Assembly (NCBI GenBank): GCA_002127295.1
Contig: NFUV01000001.1
Location: 372,001 to 436,000, forward strand
Direction of reading: 5' to 3'
Length of the DNA stretch: 64,000 bases
DNA from: Chitinophagaceae bacterium IBVUCB2
Lineage (GTDB): Bacteria; Bacteroidota; Bacteroidia; Chitinophagales; Chitinophagaceae
Position 1 is the stretch's first letter. Every line of letters begins with the position of its first letter. Shown in pieces: positions 38,044 through 48,208 of this stretch. A program made the translations under genes and the position numbers. The notes beneath the pieces were generated by a model, which saw only the letters and a list, made by a program, of their open reading frames with translations, was not told the DNA's origin and did not search any database.

Positions 38044-39234
38044 TTATTTCAATTTGCTTAACGCTGCTTTAATTCTTTTCCAGCCCTCTTCTATTTTCTC
38101 CATACTGTTGGCAAAAGAGAATCGTACACATTTCGGATCACCAAATGCATCACCCATTACAGAAGAAACATGGGCATTATTTAAAAGGTACATGGAAAAA
38201 TCTGCAGCGTTATTAATTACAGTTTCCCCGTCTGTTTTTCCATAATAAGAGCTTACATCAGGAAAAATGTAAAAAGCTCCATCCGGTTGGCTGCAAATTA
38301 AACCGGGTATTTCTTTTACAATCTCCAATACTCTTGCCCTTCTCCGGGTAAATTCTTTCACCATATCTAATGAGGGTCGCAAATCTGTAGTTAATGCAAC
38401 AACCGCCGCTTTCTGTGCAATTGAGTTAGCGCCACTGGTAAACTGTCCCTGTACTTTTTCACAGGCTTTCGCTATTTCTGTATTAGCCGCTATATAGCCA
38501 AGTCTCCAACCGGTCATTGCAAATCCTTTACTTAATCCATTTACAATTACCACTCTGTCTTTTATATCGTCAAACTGAGCAATACTTTCATGTTTACCTT
38601 TAAAATTGATGTACTCATAAATTTCATCCGCAAGAATAATAATATGCGGATGCTTTCTGAATACTTCCACCAATCCTTCCAACTCTTTTTTGTTATATAC
38701 AGCGCCACTTGGATTACAGGGCGATGAGAAAAGAAAAACTCTTGTTTTAGGAGTAATAGCCAATTCTAGTTGCGCAGCTGTTATTTTAAATCCTTGTTCC
38801 GTAGTACTTTTAATTTCGACTACTTTTCCCCTGGCAATTTTTACCAGTTCACTATAAGTAACCCAATAGGGTGTTGGAATAATAACTTCATCACCTTCAT
38901 CAACCAAAGCAAGGATTGCATTAGCCAGGCTTTGTTTTGCCCCTGTAGAGGCTACGATATTTTCGGGCTTATAGTCAAGATTATTATCTCTTTTAAATTT
39001 TGTACAAATAGCTTCCCGCAAATCTAAAAAACCGGGCACCGGTGTATAATGACTCCAGTTATCATTTATTGCTTTAATAGCCGCCTCTTTTATATGAACA
39101 GGTGTATCAAAATCAGGTTCTCCAAGACTTAAATCAATTACATCAATACCCTTTGCCCGAAGTTCTCTGCCGAGCTTGGCCATTTTCAACGTTTCCGGCT
39201 CATTAAAACGATCTAAAAAAGAAGATAACTGCAT
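38044..39234 (-). CDS. Class I pyridoxal-phosphate aminotransferase, aspartate aminotransferase type
   Basis: This 396-residue protein starts at MQLSSFLDRFNEPETLKMAK. Motifs include the substrate-loop LSLGEPDFDTPVHIKEAA, STGAKQSLANAILALVDEGD, FSSPCNPSGAVYNKKEL, and the PLP lysine in VNGLSKGFAMTGWRLGYIAA. This matches the Iγ aspartate aminotransferase group (AspC/AspB-like, sometimes prephenate aminotransferase). The exact substrate is uncertain. It is convergent with coaE with no gap. Confidence 0.92.
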   Translation of the reverse strand: MQLSSFLDRFNEPETLKMAKLGRELRAKGIDVIDLSLGEPDFDTPVHIKEAAIKAINDNWSHYTPVPGFLDLREAICTKFKRDNNLDYKPENIVASTGAKQSLANAILALVDEGDEVIIPTPYWVTYSELVKIARGKVVEIKSTTEQGFKITAAQLELAITPKTRVFLFSSPCNPSGAVYNKKELEGLVEVFRKHPHIIILADEIYEYINFKGKHESIAQFDDIKDRVVIVNGLSKGFAMTGWRLGYIAANTEIAKACEKVQGQFTSGANSIAQKAAVVALTTDLRPSLDMVKEFTRRRARVLEIVKEIPGLICSQPDGAFYIFPDVSSYYGKTDGETVINNAADFSMYLLNNAHVSSVMGDAFGDPKCVRFSFANSMEKIEEGWKRIKAALSKLK

Positions 39235-39352
39235 GTTGATTGGTTTAGTAAAATGATGTTGATAATTAAAGATTTGGCAAGCAGCCAGCAAATGTATGAA
39301 TTTGGATGAAACAGCAAAGCCAGGGTGAAAGAATCGTTTTAAATAACAAACC

Positions 39353-40687
39353 TTAGTTTTTATAATTGAATTGTACTAACGAAAGGTTCGCCGGATATTT
39401 TCTTTTTCTTTTTAATTCATAAGCATAAATAACTCGTCCGAGATTTTTAAGGAATGGATAGCCAATAGTTTTATAATCGTACTTGTCATCATTAAAAATG
39501 CCATCACTGTTGCAATAAATAACTGCACTCAGTATAAATTCAATGTTGTTTTTAAAATCAACAAAGTAACAGGCATCAATTAAAAATCCATATGCTGTTC
39601 CTGTTTTATTAAAGATGCGGATATCCGGGTCAGGCGAAGTTTTTTCAGAACCATAGTAAATCATTTTTACATAATTATCATAATGTTCGGTGGTATCATA
39701 TGCAGGAGTTTTTGATTCTCCCGGACGCATTGACATGTAGAGGCGCAAGAAATTATAATCGTTGTCAGTAAGATTAAACCGCTGTTCCTTACCAACTGCT
39801 TGAGGAAATAAGATGCTTTTTATCATCTGATGCAAATCGGTCAATAGCAATCGATTCTTTTTTGAAAAATCAAAAGGCTCGTTTACCAGTTCTGCGCCAC
39901 GCATAAATCCCTTCCCCATTTTTGTATTTCTTTCTGCATATACCAGTTTGCTAATTTCAGCAGGCTTCTCATAAATAATATTTCCGGCCTTATCAATAAA
40001 GCGAATAGGATTTGTATGCCTGTTTTCTTCATCCGAAAGGCTAATGCTTAACCGGTGAATAATCTGTGCTTCAGAAAAGCCCATTTTATGCAACGAGTTA
40101 TTGATATACTCCTGTCCCAAAAATTCATACAACCTGTTGAATGCATCATTATCACTTACCAGTAATATTTTTTTAATATAATGCGCAATGGTCGGCCGTC
40201 CATCAGCTGCAGAAGCATCGTTCATTACACCGGTTTGCTGGCCTCCTGCACTGCCGGTAATCATAGTGGTGTTTTTATCGAGACCGGCTACCTTAAGTTC
40301 GTTTAGTTTTTGCAAGGCAAGAATTGCGACCGGAAGTTTGACTGTGGAGGCCGGATAGAAATATTGATCCTGATTCAGATTATAACTGTGATCAATAAAT
40401 TTGATTTTATCTTCCTTATTCTTTTTATCCCGGTCTATTTGTGTGTAAAGAAGCTGAATTCCTAATTCATCCTTCTGGCTGAGAACCTGATTAAAAAGTT
40501 GAGGATTTTGCTGTAACAGCTTAGTTATTAAAGTGTCTGTTATAATATTTGCATATGAGAAACTATTATTATCCTTCATTTTTTTTGAGTTAAAGTTCTC
40601 CTTTTGAAGTTGACCGGCGTAACCGCAGCTGCAAAGTCCGGCTATCAAAAGCAAGACCCAAAATTGACCATTTTTGAACCCAATCAT
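39353..40687 (-). CDS. Class A beta-lactamase-like serine hydrolase, lipoprotein
   Basis: This 444-residue protein starts at the ATG at 40687. A TTG three codons upstream lies inside the TATCTTTG promoter box and is unlikely to be used. The N-terminus has a lipoprotein-like signal (FWVLLLIAGLCSCG). Motifs are SxxK in FYPASTVKLPVAIL, SDN in LVSDNDAFNRLYEFLG, and KTG in IFNKTGTAYGFLID, the order of the class A beta-lactamase/DD-peptidase-like fold. The insert-rich body is much longer than true beta-lactamases (~290). A cell-wall or esterase role is as likely as antibiotic hydrolysis. Confidence 0.85.
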   Translation of the reverse strand: MIGFKNGQFWVLLLIAGLCSCGYAGQLQKENFNSKKMKDNNSFSYANIITDTLITKLLQQNPQLFNQVLSQKDELGIQLLYTQIDRDKKNKEDKIKFIDHSYNLNQDQYFYPASTVKLPVAILALQKLNELKVAGLDKNTTMITGSAGGQQTGVMNDASAADGRPTIAHYIKKILLVSDNDAFNRLYEFLGQEYINNSLHKMGFSEAQIIHRLSISLSDEENRHTNPIRFIDKAGNIIYEKPAEISKLVYAERNTKMGKGFMRGAELVNEPFDFSKKNRLLLTDLHQMIKSILFPQAVGKEQRFNLTDNDYNFLRLYMSMRPGESKTPAYDTTEHYDNYVKMIYYGSEKTSPDPDIRIFNKTGTAYGFLIDACYFVDFKNNIEFILSAVIYCNSDGIFNDDKYDYKTIGYPFLKNLGRVIYAYELKRKRKYPANLSLVQFNYKN

Positions 40688-40693
40688 GCCTTT

Positions 40694-40701
40694 CAAAGAT
40701 A
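40694..40701 (-). promoter_or_regulatory. -7 promoter box (TATCTTTG), 6 nt from the start codon
   Basis: On the minus strand TATCTTTG is followed by AAAGGC and then the ATG of the serine hydrolase. With transcription starting a few nt after the box, the mRNA would have almost no leader. Confidence 0.55.
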
Positions 40702-40780
40702 CAGATTGCCGCCAGTTAAGTTTTTAAAAATCAGCTTGAAAGAAGCCTTTTTTAGTTGGGTCGAATTAATCCTAAAAAGC

Positions 40781-40788
40781 TATCTTTG
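40781..40788 (+). promoter_or_regulatory. -7 promoter box (TATCTTTG) for secDF
   Basis: TATCTTTG fits TANNTTTG and lies 82 nt before the secDF start. A TTG stands 22 bp upstream, a little further than usual. Confidence 0.5.
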
Positions 40789-40869
40789 CCGTCCTTAAAA
40801 AAATTGTGTAAAGCCTTCTCCTCCTTTTTAGGAAAGAGTAAGGCTTAAAAATTGTAAATCAATCATTGT

Positions 40870-43800
40870 ATGCAACTGAAAGGTTTAGTTCGCTTTTTTA
40901 CTGTACTGCTTATCATTTACTCTCTTTATCAGCTTTCGTTTACCTGGTTTGTAAGAAACCATGAGAAGAAATTAGCAGCCCAAGCAAGGTCTTATGTAAA
41001 TGCTTTACCCTCTGCAACTGCAAAATATCCCAACGATGCAGCCACCCAGATGAAGTACCAGGATACGCTTGATAAAATTTATGAATCAAGATTGGCTTAT
41101 TTAGAAGACAGCACCAAAGATGTTACGCTTACGTATGGCATTAATGGTGCTATGAGCTATCAAAAGTCTAAAGAAGAAGAGTTAAACCTCGGTCTTGATC
41201 TTCAAGGTGGAATGAATGTAATGCTGGAAGTGGAAATGTCAGGTTTGCTGAAATCTCTCGCCAACAATTCTAAAGACCCTAACTTTTTATCTGCACTAAA
41301 AAATGCTGATAGCCGCAAAGCGAACAGCGATGCTGATTTCATTACATTGTTTATACAAGAATACAGGAAGCTTGAAGCAAACAGACCATTAGCGGCTTTG
41401 TTTGCAGGAGCAAGCTCAGGTAAAATTGATATCAATACTACAGACAGCAAAGTAGAAACTTATATCCGCGGAGAAGCAAAAACTGCTTATGATGTTACCT
41501 TTGACAGGTTGAGTACCCGTATCGACCAGTTTGGTGTAGCGCAACCAACAATCAATGCTTTACCCGACAGGCAGTTGATTAACGTAGAACTTCCGGGAAT
41601 CAAAGACAAAGAAAGAGTTAGAAAACTTTTACAGAGTACTGCTAATCTTCAGTTCTGGGAAGTATACACTTTACAAGACAATAATTATGCATCAGGCTGG
41701 AACAAAGCTGTTGAACTTTTTAATGCTAAATATGGCAATAAAAAAGATACGACTGCCAAAATAGATACAACTAAAAAAACAGATACTACCGGCACAACAA
41801 CTGTTGCAAATGCTAATGATACGGGTAAGACTAAAAAACTGTCTGATGAAATTGGCAAAACAACCGATACCACAGCAAAGAGCACCGAAGATTTAACTGC
41901 ACAAACAACAATAGAAAAATATATCCAGTTCGCAGGTGTAAGCCGTGATGAGGCAGGTAATGTTTCAGTTCCTCCCTATATTGGTAACGTACTAATCAGA
42001 GATACTGCAAAAGTCAGAGGTTACCTGGAAGAACTCCGTGCTAATTTCCCGTCGGATGTTGCATGGGCTTTTGGTACTCCTTTCAAAGACAAAGATGGAA
42101 AAACTTCTGACCTGGTAGGTTTATACGGACTAAAAACATTTGGTCGTCCTACTGCTAAGCTGGAAGGCGATGCGATTGCAAACGCCAACATGTCTTTTGA
42201 TCAGTATGGCAAAGTAGAAGTGCAAATGGAAATGAAAAATTTCGGCGCTGTTATCTGGAAGAAAATGACCGAAGATGCTGCCGGAGATCCTAACAACCCC
42301 AATGACAATAAACCAATTGCAATCGTTCTTGATAATGTTGTTTTCTCTGCACCGAATGTTATCAACGCAATTCCTAATGGTATTTCATCTATTTCCGGAA
42401 ACTACACCCAACAAGAAGCAACTGACCTTGCTAATATCTTAAAAATTGGTAAACTTCCTGCGCCTGCTAAAATTGTACAGGAACAACAGGTTGGTCCTAC
42501 ACTTGGAGCTGAAGCTATCCGCGGTGGTACAATGGCGTTCTTAATTTCTTTTGTTGTTATCTTCTTACTCATGTTGGTATACTATAATACCAGCGGTTGG
42601 GTAGCCAATATCGCCCTGATATTAAACTTGCTGTTTACAGTTGGTATCCTTGCAGGTCTTGGAGCAACGTTAACGGCTCCTGGTATTGCAGGTCTTGTAC
42701 TTACAATTGGAATGGCAGTGGATACGAACGTAATTATATACGAACGTATCAAGGAAGAGCTTACCCGTGGTAAAGGTTATCTACCAGCTATCAATGATGG
42801 TTATAAACGTTCATTACCACCCGTACTGGATGGTCACATCACTACCCTATTAACTGCTATTATCCTTTTCTATTTTGGTCTTGGGCCTGTAAAAGGTTTT
42901 GCAACTACACAGATAATCGGTATCCTGCTCTCATTGTTCTGCGGTATCCTGGTTAGTCGTTGGGTTACTGAGTGGTTCACAAATAAAAAACGTCATCTTG
43001 AGTATTTCACTGGTGTATCCCGCCGGGTATTCAAGCATGCAAAATATAAGTTCATTGAATACCGTAAAGTAGCTTATGTAATTTCTTTTGTTGTTTTGGG
43101 ATTGGGAATAGCTGCCTTTTTCAATGGCTTTGACTATGGAGTTGAATTTAACGGAGGCCGTAGCTATACAGTTCAATTCGACAATAAAGTAGATGTAGAA
43201 AAAGTAAGAGAAGACCTGAAAGCTACTTTTGAAGGAGATAACCCGATCATTAAAACAATCGGTGATAATTCAAAATTAGACATCACTACTTCTTACCTCA
43301 TCAAAGACAGCAGAACGGAAGCTGACTCAATTGTAAAAATAAAATTGATGCAAGGTTTGAAAGATCATTTGCCGCAAGGAATGACTTTTGACCAATTCAA
43401 TACTGAAAAATATGTACCTCAATCAAAAAAAGTATTACCTACCATTTCAGACGACTTGAAAAAAGGAGCTGTAAAAGCTACCTTGTTTGCCATGTTGGTG
43501 ATCTTCCTGTATATCTTCATTCGTTTCCGTGACTGGAGATATTCACTCGGTACTATTGTGGCCTTGCTGCATGATGTATTAGTAACATTAATAGTATTCT
43601 CGTTTGCAAAGCATATAGTTCCATTCCCGCTTGAAATTGACCAGCACTTTATTGCTGCGATATTAACAGTGATAGGATTCTCGATGAACGATACGGTAAT
43701 TGTGTTTGACCGTATTCGTGAAGACAGTAAACTGATGCCAAATGCACCAAGAGGCGAAATCATTAACAGAGCGATCAATGAAACATTGAGTCGTACTATT

Positions 43801-44016
43801 ATGACATCATTGACGGTGTTCCTCACCCTTCTGATTCTATTCCTGGTAGGCGGAGAGGTTACAAAAGGATTTGCATTTGCAATGTTGATAGGTGTTATTA
43901 CCGGTATTTACTCTTCCGTATTCGTGGCGGCACCAATTCTTGTTGACCTTGGAGGAACAAGAAAATTAGGTACTTCTGAAAAAGAGAAAACCATTCCTAC
44001 AGATACAAAGAGCTAA
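40870..44016 (+). CDS. secDF: Protein translocase subunit SecDF (fused SecD and SecF)
   Basis: This 1048-residue fusion uses the proton-motive force to help complete Sec-dependent export. The SecD half has LGLDLQGGMNVMLEVEM and the AIRGG TM4 signature (LGAEAIRGGTMAFLISF), with GMAVDTNVIIYERIKEEL. The SecF half has FDYGVEFNGGRSYTVQF and GFSMNDTVIVFDRIRED, ending in a TLTVFLTLLILFLVGGE helix. Within the SecD P1 domain (about residues 290-355) is a Thr/Lys/Asp-rich low-complexity insert. A strong terminator follows. yajC is encoded nearby but not in the same operon. Confidence 0.97.
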   Translation: MQLKGLVRFFTVLLIIYSLYQLSFTWFVRNHEKKLAAQARSYVNALPSATAKYPNDAATQMKYQDTLDKIYESRLAYLEDSTKDVTLTYGINGAMSYQKSKEEELNLGLDLQGGMNVMLEVEMSGLLKSLANNSKDPNFLSALKNADSRKANSDADFITLFIQEYRKLEANRPLAALFAGASSGKIDINTTDSKVETYIRGEAKTAYDVTFDRLSTRIDQFGVAQPTINALPDRQLINVELPGIKDKERVRKLLQSTANLQFWEVYTLQDNNYASGWNKAVELFNAKYGNKKDTTAKIDTTKKTDTTGTTTVANANDTGKTKKLSDEIGKTTDTTAKSTEDLTAQTTIEKYIQFAGVSRDEAGNVSVPPYIGNVLIRDTAKVRGYLEELRANFPSDVAWAFGTPFKDKDGKTSDLVGLYGLKTFGRPTAKLEGDAIANANMSFDQYGKVEVQMEMKNFGAVIWKKMTEDAAGDPNNPNDNKPIAIVLDNVVFSAPNVINAIPNGISSISGNYTQQEATDLANILKIGKLPAPAKIVQEQQVGPTLGAEAIRGGTMAFLISFVVIFLLMLVYYNTSGWVANIALILNLLFTVGILAGLGATLTAPGIAGLVLTIGMAVDTNVIIYERIKEELTRGKGYLPAINDGYKRSLPPVLDGHITTLLTAIILFYFGLGPVKGFATTQIIGILLSLFCGILVSRWVTEWFTNKKRHLEYFTGVSRRVFKHAKYKFIEYRKVAYVISFVVLGLGIAAFFNGFDYGVEFNGGRSYTVQFDNKVDVEKVREDLKATFEGDNPIIKTIGDNSKLDITTSYLIKDSRTEADSIVKIKLMQGLKDHLPQGMTFDQFNTEKYVPQSKKVLPTISDDLKKGAVKATLFAMLVIFLYIFIRFRDWRYSLGTIVALLHDVLVTLIVFSFAKHIVPFPLEIDQHFIAAILTVIGFSMNDTVIVFDRIREDSKLMPNAPRGEIINRAINETLSRTIMTSLTVFLTLLILFLVGGEVTKGFAFAMLIGVITGIYSSVFVAAPILVDLGGTRKLGTSEKEKTIPTDTKS

Positions 44017-44034
44017 AGAATAAATTTGTAGTTT

Positions 44035-44070
44035 AAAAGCCCCTGTAAAAAGCAGGGGCTTTTATTTTTT
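44035..44070 (+). terminator. Intrinsic terminator of secDF
   Basis: The perfect 11-bp stem AAAAGCCCCTG (44035-44045) / CAGGGGCTTTT (44053-44063) has a 7-nt loop and is followed by ATTTTTT. Confidence 0.92.
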
Positions 44071-44127
44071 CCTGAATTTGACAAGGTCATCCAGCCGCAA
44101 TTTTGTATATTCCAATATTTCATACAT

Positions 44128-45591
44128 ATGGGAATATTTTCTGCAGAACATATTATACTCGTCGGTTCACTTTTACTTATTGCCAGTATATTGGCAAGTA
44201 AAACTTCGTTTAAACTAGGCATCCCTACCCTTATTCTTTTTTTAGTTATCGGAATGTTGGCTGGTTCAGAAGGTATTGGCGGCATATATTTTAATGATGC
44301 CCATGTAACACAGCTATTGGGAATAGTTGCCTTAAATTTCATCTTGTTTTCCGGGGGGATGGATACCAGGTGGGAAAGTGTAAAACCTGTTTTAAAGCAT
44401 GGTATAGCTTTATCTACAATTGGCGTTATACTTACTGCGGCAACAATCGGTGTATTTGTTCATCTTATCACAGACTTTACTTTACTGGAGGGTTTATTAT
44501 TAGGATCCATTGTATCTGCTACTGATGCTGCAGCCGTGTTTTCCATTCTTCGTACCAGAAGTGTTGGTTTGAAAGGGAATATCCGCCCACTGTTGGAATT
44601 GGAAAGTGGTAGTAACGACCCGATGGCTTATATACTTACTATCAGTTTTACCTATCTCGTTGCAAATGGAGATGCCAGTATAGCCAAACTAATTTTTGAC
44701 TTTGTAAAAGAAATGGTTATTGGCGGGCTACTTGGTTATGGATTAGGAAGGTTAATGACTTTCGCTATTAATAAAGTAAAATTGGAAATAGAAGGACTGT
44801 ATCCTGTGCTGATAATGGCGATGATTTTTTTCACTTTCGCTTTTACAGATCTAATTGGAGGAAACGGATTTCTGGCCGTTTATATTTCTGCTATGGTATT
44901 AGGTAACAGTAATTTTATACATAAAAAAAGTGCGGTTAAATTTTTTGATGGCCAGGCCTGGCTAATGCAGATTGTAATGTTCCTTACATTGGGATTATTG
45001 GTATTCCCGTCGGGCATTGCCCCTATTGCAGGTACAGGTGTTCTGATTGCACTGGTACTAATATTTATTGCAAGACCTATTGGTGTATTTGTTTCGCTGG
45101 CATTTTTCAAAGTGAAATTGAGGGACAAACTTTTTATTTCCTGGGTAGGCTTAAGGGGGGCTGTACCAATTGTTTTCGCAACCTATCCCTTAATTGCAGG
45201 AATTACAAAAGCAGATACAATTTTTCATTTGGTATTTTTCATTTCCGCTTCATCAGTTTTATTACAGGGATCAACCCTTCCGTTGGTTGCAAAATGGTTG
45301 AAAGTAACAGTGCCCAAAAAAGCCAAAAAAATAACCTCACTAGACATGGAACTCTATGACAGCATACAGTCAGAGTTTGTAGAAATAATTCTACCGGGTG
45401 ATAGTATAGCTGTGGGAAAACCTATTGTAAAAATTAAATTACCTAAACCTACTATGATTGTGTTGCTGGTAAGAGAAGGGAAATATATTCAGCCAAACGG
45501 ATCTACCGTATTAGAAGAAGGTGACAAATTACTGGTACTGGCCAATAATAAACAAATGCTGGATGATATATATAAAAGCCTCGGTGTTTAA
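44128..45591 (+). CDS. Potassium/proton antiporter (CPA1, NhaP2/CvrA-like)
   Basis: This 487-residue protein has about 12 membrane segments in the first ~390 residues. The CPA1 motif SIVSATDAAAVFSILR is followed by LELESGSNDPMAYILT, the antiporter core ND pair, and later SWVGLRGAVPIVFATYPL. The C-terminal ~75 residues are an RCK_C/TrkA-C domain (VEIILPGDSIAVGKPIVKI, then LEEGDKLLVLANN), typical of NhaP2 K+/H+ antiporters and likely to sense a ligand. The ion specificity is inference from this architecture. Confidence 0.92.
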   Translation: MGIFSAEHIILVGSLLLIASILASKTSFKLGIPTLILFLVIGMLAGSEGIGGIYFNDAHVTQLLGIVALNFILFSGGMDTRWESVKPVLKHGIALSTIGVILTAATIGVFVHLITDFTLLEGLLLGSIVSATDAAAVFSILRTRSVGLKGNIRPLLELESGSNDPMAYILTISFTYLVANGDASIAKLIFDFVKEMVIGGLLGYGLGRLMTFAINKVKLEIEGLYPVLIMAMIFFTFAFTDLIGGNGFLAVYISAMVLGNSNFIHKKSAVKFFDGQAWLMQIVMFLTLGLLVFPSGIAPIAGTGVLIALVLIFIARPIGVFVSLAFFKVKLRDKLFISWVGLRGAVPIVFATYPLIAGITKADTIFHLVFFISASSVLLQGSTLPLVAKWLKVTVPKKAKKITSLDMELYDSIQSEFVEIILPGDSIAVGKPIVKIKLPKPTMIVLLVREGKYIQPNGSTVLEEGDKLLVLANNKQMLDDIYKSLGV

Positions 45592-45599
45592 TTAAATAA

Positions 45600-45944
45600 T
45601 TAGACCGCAAATGAAGTTCCGCAACCGCAAGTAGCACTTGCATTAGGATTCTTGAAAGTAAAGCCACGGTTATTCAAACCATCCTGCCAATCTACCTGCA
45701 TTCCTAAGAGGTAAATTTCATGAGATTTATCCATTGCACAAGTAATTCCATCTATTGCAAATTCCTGGTCTTTATCAGTCTTATGATCAAAGCCAAGGAT
45801 ATAAGTCATACCAGAGCAACCACCGCCCTTCACTCCTACTCGTAATACTTGAGTTTTGTCGAAACCATCGGCTGCCATTAGTTTCCTGATTTCTGTAATA
45901 GCACCTGCTGTTAATGTTACCGGTATTGTTGATGTAATTTCCAT
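45600..45944 (-). CDS. Iron-sulfur cluster assembly accessory protein (IscA/ErpA/SufA family)
   Basis: This 114-residue A-type Fe-S carrier has the three conserved cysteines: GVKGGGCSGMTYIL and the C-terminal ATCGCGTSF. It is thought to bind Fe or [2Fe-2S]/[4Fe-4S] clusters and pass them to target enzymes. The exact subtype cannot be told. The gene is solitary, convergent with the antiporter (8 bp apart), and has a TATTTTTG box only 4 nt before the ATG. Confidence 0.94.
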   Translation of the reverse strand: MEITSTIPVTLTAGAITEIRKLMAADGFDKTQVLRVGVKGGGCSGMTYILGFDHKTDKDQEFAIDGITCAMDKSHEIYLLGMQVDWQDGLNNRGFTFKNPNASATCGCGTSFAV

Positions 45945-45948
45945 GCTG

Positions 45949-45956
45949 CAAAAATA
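45949..45956 (-). promoter_or_regulatory. -7 promoter box (TATTTTTG), 4 nt from the IscA-like start
   Basis: On the minus strand TATTTTTG is followed by CAGC and the ATG. This suggests a leaderless transcript, though the T-rich context makes chance matches easier. Confidence 0.4.
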
Positions 45957-46022
45957 AATAATCTTTTTATCAGGTAAGAATCTATGCTTTTCGAAGTGCG
46001 GAAATTAACAGGCTATTATCCC

Positions 46023-46030
46023 TATTTTTG
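46023..46030 (+). promoter_or_regulatory. -7 promoter box (TATTTTTG) for the membrane protein-mutase operon
   Basis: TATTTTTG fits TANNTTTG and lies 24 nt before the start at 46055. Confidence 0.45.
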
Positions 46031-46054
46031 CCTTATTCAAACAAAAAATAACCT

Positions 46055-46558
46055 ATGGAGTTACCTGTTGTAAGTATTATTCTCTCCTCACTAGCCATTA
46101 TACTTGCCCTAATTGCTTTTCTGAGAAAGCCTGCCGCAGCAGTTACAGAAACATCCAGCGATAAATTTGAAAGTACACCACTTCGTTTACAGGCTTATGA
46201 AAGATTGGTTTTATTAACTGAAAGAATTGCTCTTCCCAACCTGATAAGCCGTTTAAATCAACCGGGTATTTCAGCACAAGAGATGAAACTCATTCTAACT
46301 GAAAATATTAAACAGGAGTTTGAATATAACAGCACTCAACAATTGTATGTAAGCCAATTAAGCTGGGATTCTGTACGGAATTTAAAAGAGCAGAATATTA
46401 TGGTAGTGCAACAAGTGGCAGCAAGTTTACCGCTTGATGCTTCAGCAGTTGATCTAAATAAAAAAATACTTGAAGTATTAATGTCACAACCCGGAGGCGC
46501 CTTGCATGAAATGGTTTCGCAAGCATTAAATCATGAAGCCAAGAAACTGATGAAATGA
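46055..46558 (+). CDS. Membrane-anchored protein of unknown function, coupled to a mutase gene
   Basis: This 167-residue protein has one N-terminal TM ([20 protein letters not shown]) and then a soluble helical domain, with [40 protein letters not shown] and a C-terminal [10 protein letters not shown]. It resembles an uncharacterised family common in Chitinophagaceae. Its stop overlaps the mutase start by 4 bp (ATGA), so the two are translationally coupled. This arrangement suggests a functional link that is not evident from sequence. Confidence 0.75.
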   Translation: MELPVVSIILSSLAIILALIAFLRKPAAAVTETSSDKFESTPLRLQAYERLVLLTERIALPNLISRLNQPGISAQEMKLILTENIKQEFEYNSTQQLYVSQLSWDSVRNLKEQNIMVVQQVAASLPLDASAVDLNKKILEVLMSQPGGALHEMVSQALNHEAKKLMK

Positions 46559-48114
46559 GCAACCAAAAAAAACATACTGACTCAGGCATTGAAATAAAAC
46601 CGGTTTATAACACTGCTGATTTCCCATCAACAAATGCAGAACAACCCGGTGAATTCCCGTTTACAAGAGGTGTGCAACCTGATATGTACCGGGGCAAACT
46701 CTGGACCATGCGCCAGTATGCTGGTTTCTCTACTGCCGAAGAAAGTAACAAACGATACCATTATTTATTATCACAAGGGGTAAGTGGTTTAAGTGTGGCA
46801 TTTGATTTACCTACACAAATTGGTTACGATAGTGATCACCCGTTAGCTGAAGGCGAAGTAGGTAAAGTAGGAGTTGCTATTGATTCACTTGAAGACATTC
46901 AAACTTTATTCAATGGAATAAAATTGGAAGATGTTAGTACATCAATGACGATCAATGCCACTGGCTTTATTTTACTTGCCTTCTATGTTGCTTTAGCAAA
47001 GCAACAGGGCGCCGACTTAAAAAAAATCAGTGGTACAATTCAAAATGATATTTTAAAAGAATATGCTGCACGGGGAACTTATATCTATCCCCCGAAACCT
47101 TCCATGCGTATCATAACCGATATATTTGAATGGTGTGGCCAGGAAGTTCCTAAGTGGAATACGATCTCTATTTCTGGTTATCATATAAGAGAAGCAGGCA
47201 GCACTGCTGTCCAGGAAATTGCTTTTACATTAAGTAATGGAAAAGCTTATGTTGAAGCGGCTCTAAAAAAAGGACTTGATATCAATGTATTCGGCAAACG
47301 TCTCTCCTTTTTCTTTAATGCACATAATAATTTATTTGAAGAAGTAGCAAAGTTCAGAGCTGCCAGAAAAATGTGGGCTAAGATAATGAAGGACTTGGGT
47401 GCTACCGACCCAAAAGCAATGATGCTTCGTTTTCATACACAAACAGGTGGCAGCACACTTACAGCACAACAGCCCTTGAATAATATTTCAAGAGTTACCG
47501 TGCAAACATTAGCGGCAGTTTTAGGAGGAACACAGTCTTTGCATACAAATGGTTATGATGAAGCTTTAAGTTTACCAACTGAAGAAGCTGCTAGAATTGC
47601 ATTAAGAACGCAACAAATTATTGCTTTTGAAAGCGGAGTACCAGATACGGTGGATCCATTAGCCGGCTCTTACTTTGTTGAATCGCTTACCAATGAAGTA
47701 GAAGCAACTGCCTGGAAATTAATTGAAAAAATTGATGCTTTAGGCGGAAGCGTTTCAGCCATTGAACAGGGCTTTATACAAAATGAAATTGCCAGGAGTG
47801 CTTACGAGTATCAACGAAATATTGAAAGTGGTGAAAAAATCATCGTTGGGGTAAATAAGTTCCAGGTAAATGATGACCCATCTATACCGGGTTTTAAAAT
47901 CGATGATAGTATAAGAATGGTGCAGGCAGAAAAAATCACCCGGCTAAAATCCAACCGCAGCCATTCCAAATGCGATCAGTTATTACAACTACTCAATGAC
48001 AAAGCTACCAGCGGTGAAAATATTATGCCCGTAGTTGTAGAGGCTGTAGAAAACAAATGCACACTTGGCGAAATTGCTGATACATTAAGAGAAGTATATG
48101 GCGAATACAAATAA
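46555..48114 (+). CDS. Acyl-CoA mutase catalytic subunit (methylmalonyl-CoA mutase family), no B12-binding domain
   Basis: This 519-residue protein is the TIM-barrel catalytic part of the methylmalonyl-CoA mutase family: [55 protein letters not shown], then [20 protein letters not shown] and [15 protein letters not shown]. The C-terminal cobalamin domain with DxHxxG is absent; the protein ends soon after a linker helix. It must therefore pair with a separate B12-binding subunit, which is not in this window. The substrate could be methylmalonyl-CoA or a related acyl-CoA. It is coupled to an upstream membrane protein gene. Confidence 0.9.
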   Translation: MSNQKKHTDSGIEIKPVYNTADFPSTNAEQPGEFPFTRGVQPDMYRGKLWTMRQYAGFSTAEESNKRYHYLLSQGVSGLSVAFDLPTQIGYDSDHPLAEGEVGKVGVAIDSLEDIQTLFNGIKLEDVSTSMTINATGFILLAFYVALAKQQGADLKKISGTIQNDILKEYAARGTYIYPPKPSMRIITDIFEWCGQEVPKWNTISISGYHIREAGSTAVQEIAFTLSNGKAYVEAALKKGLDINVFGKRLSFFFNAHNNLFEEVAKFRAARKMWAKIMKDLGATDPKAMMLRFHTQTGGSTLTAQQPLNNISRVTVQTLAAVLGGTQSLHTNGYDEALSLPTEEAARIALRTQQIIAFESGVPDTVDPLAGSYFVESLTNEVEATAWKLIEKIDALGGSVSAIEQGFIQNEIARSAYEYQRNIESGEKIIVGVNKFQVNDDPSIPGFKIDDSIRMVQAEKITRLKSNRSHSKCDQLLQLLNDKATSGENIMPVVVEAVENKCTLGEIADTLREVYGEYK

Positions 48115-48208
48115 CAATCAGCCCTTTTTAAAGTCCTCTTCTTAAAACATTCCTTCCAATTCTGGTACTTTTCATATTATTCTTATTTTCATTGCCTAAA
48201 TTTTTTCT

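Noticed and set aside
39353-40687. Reading the class A-like serine hydrolase as an antibiotic-resistance beta-lactamase
   Set aside because: The motifs fit the fold, but the protein is about 150 residues longer than true class A enzymes and no resistance context is present.
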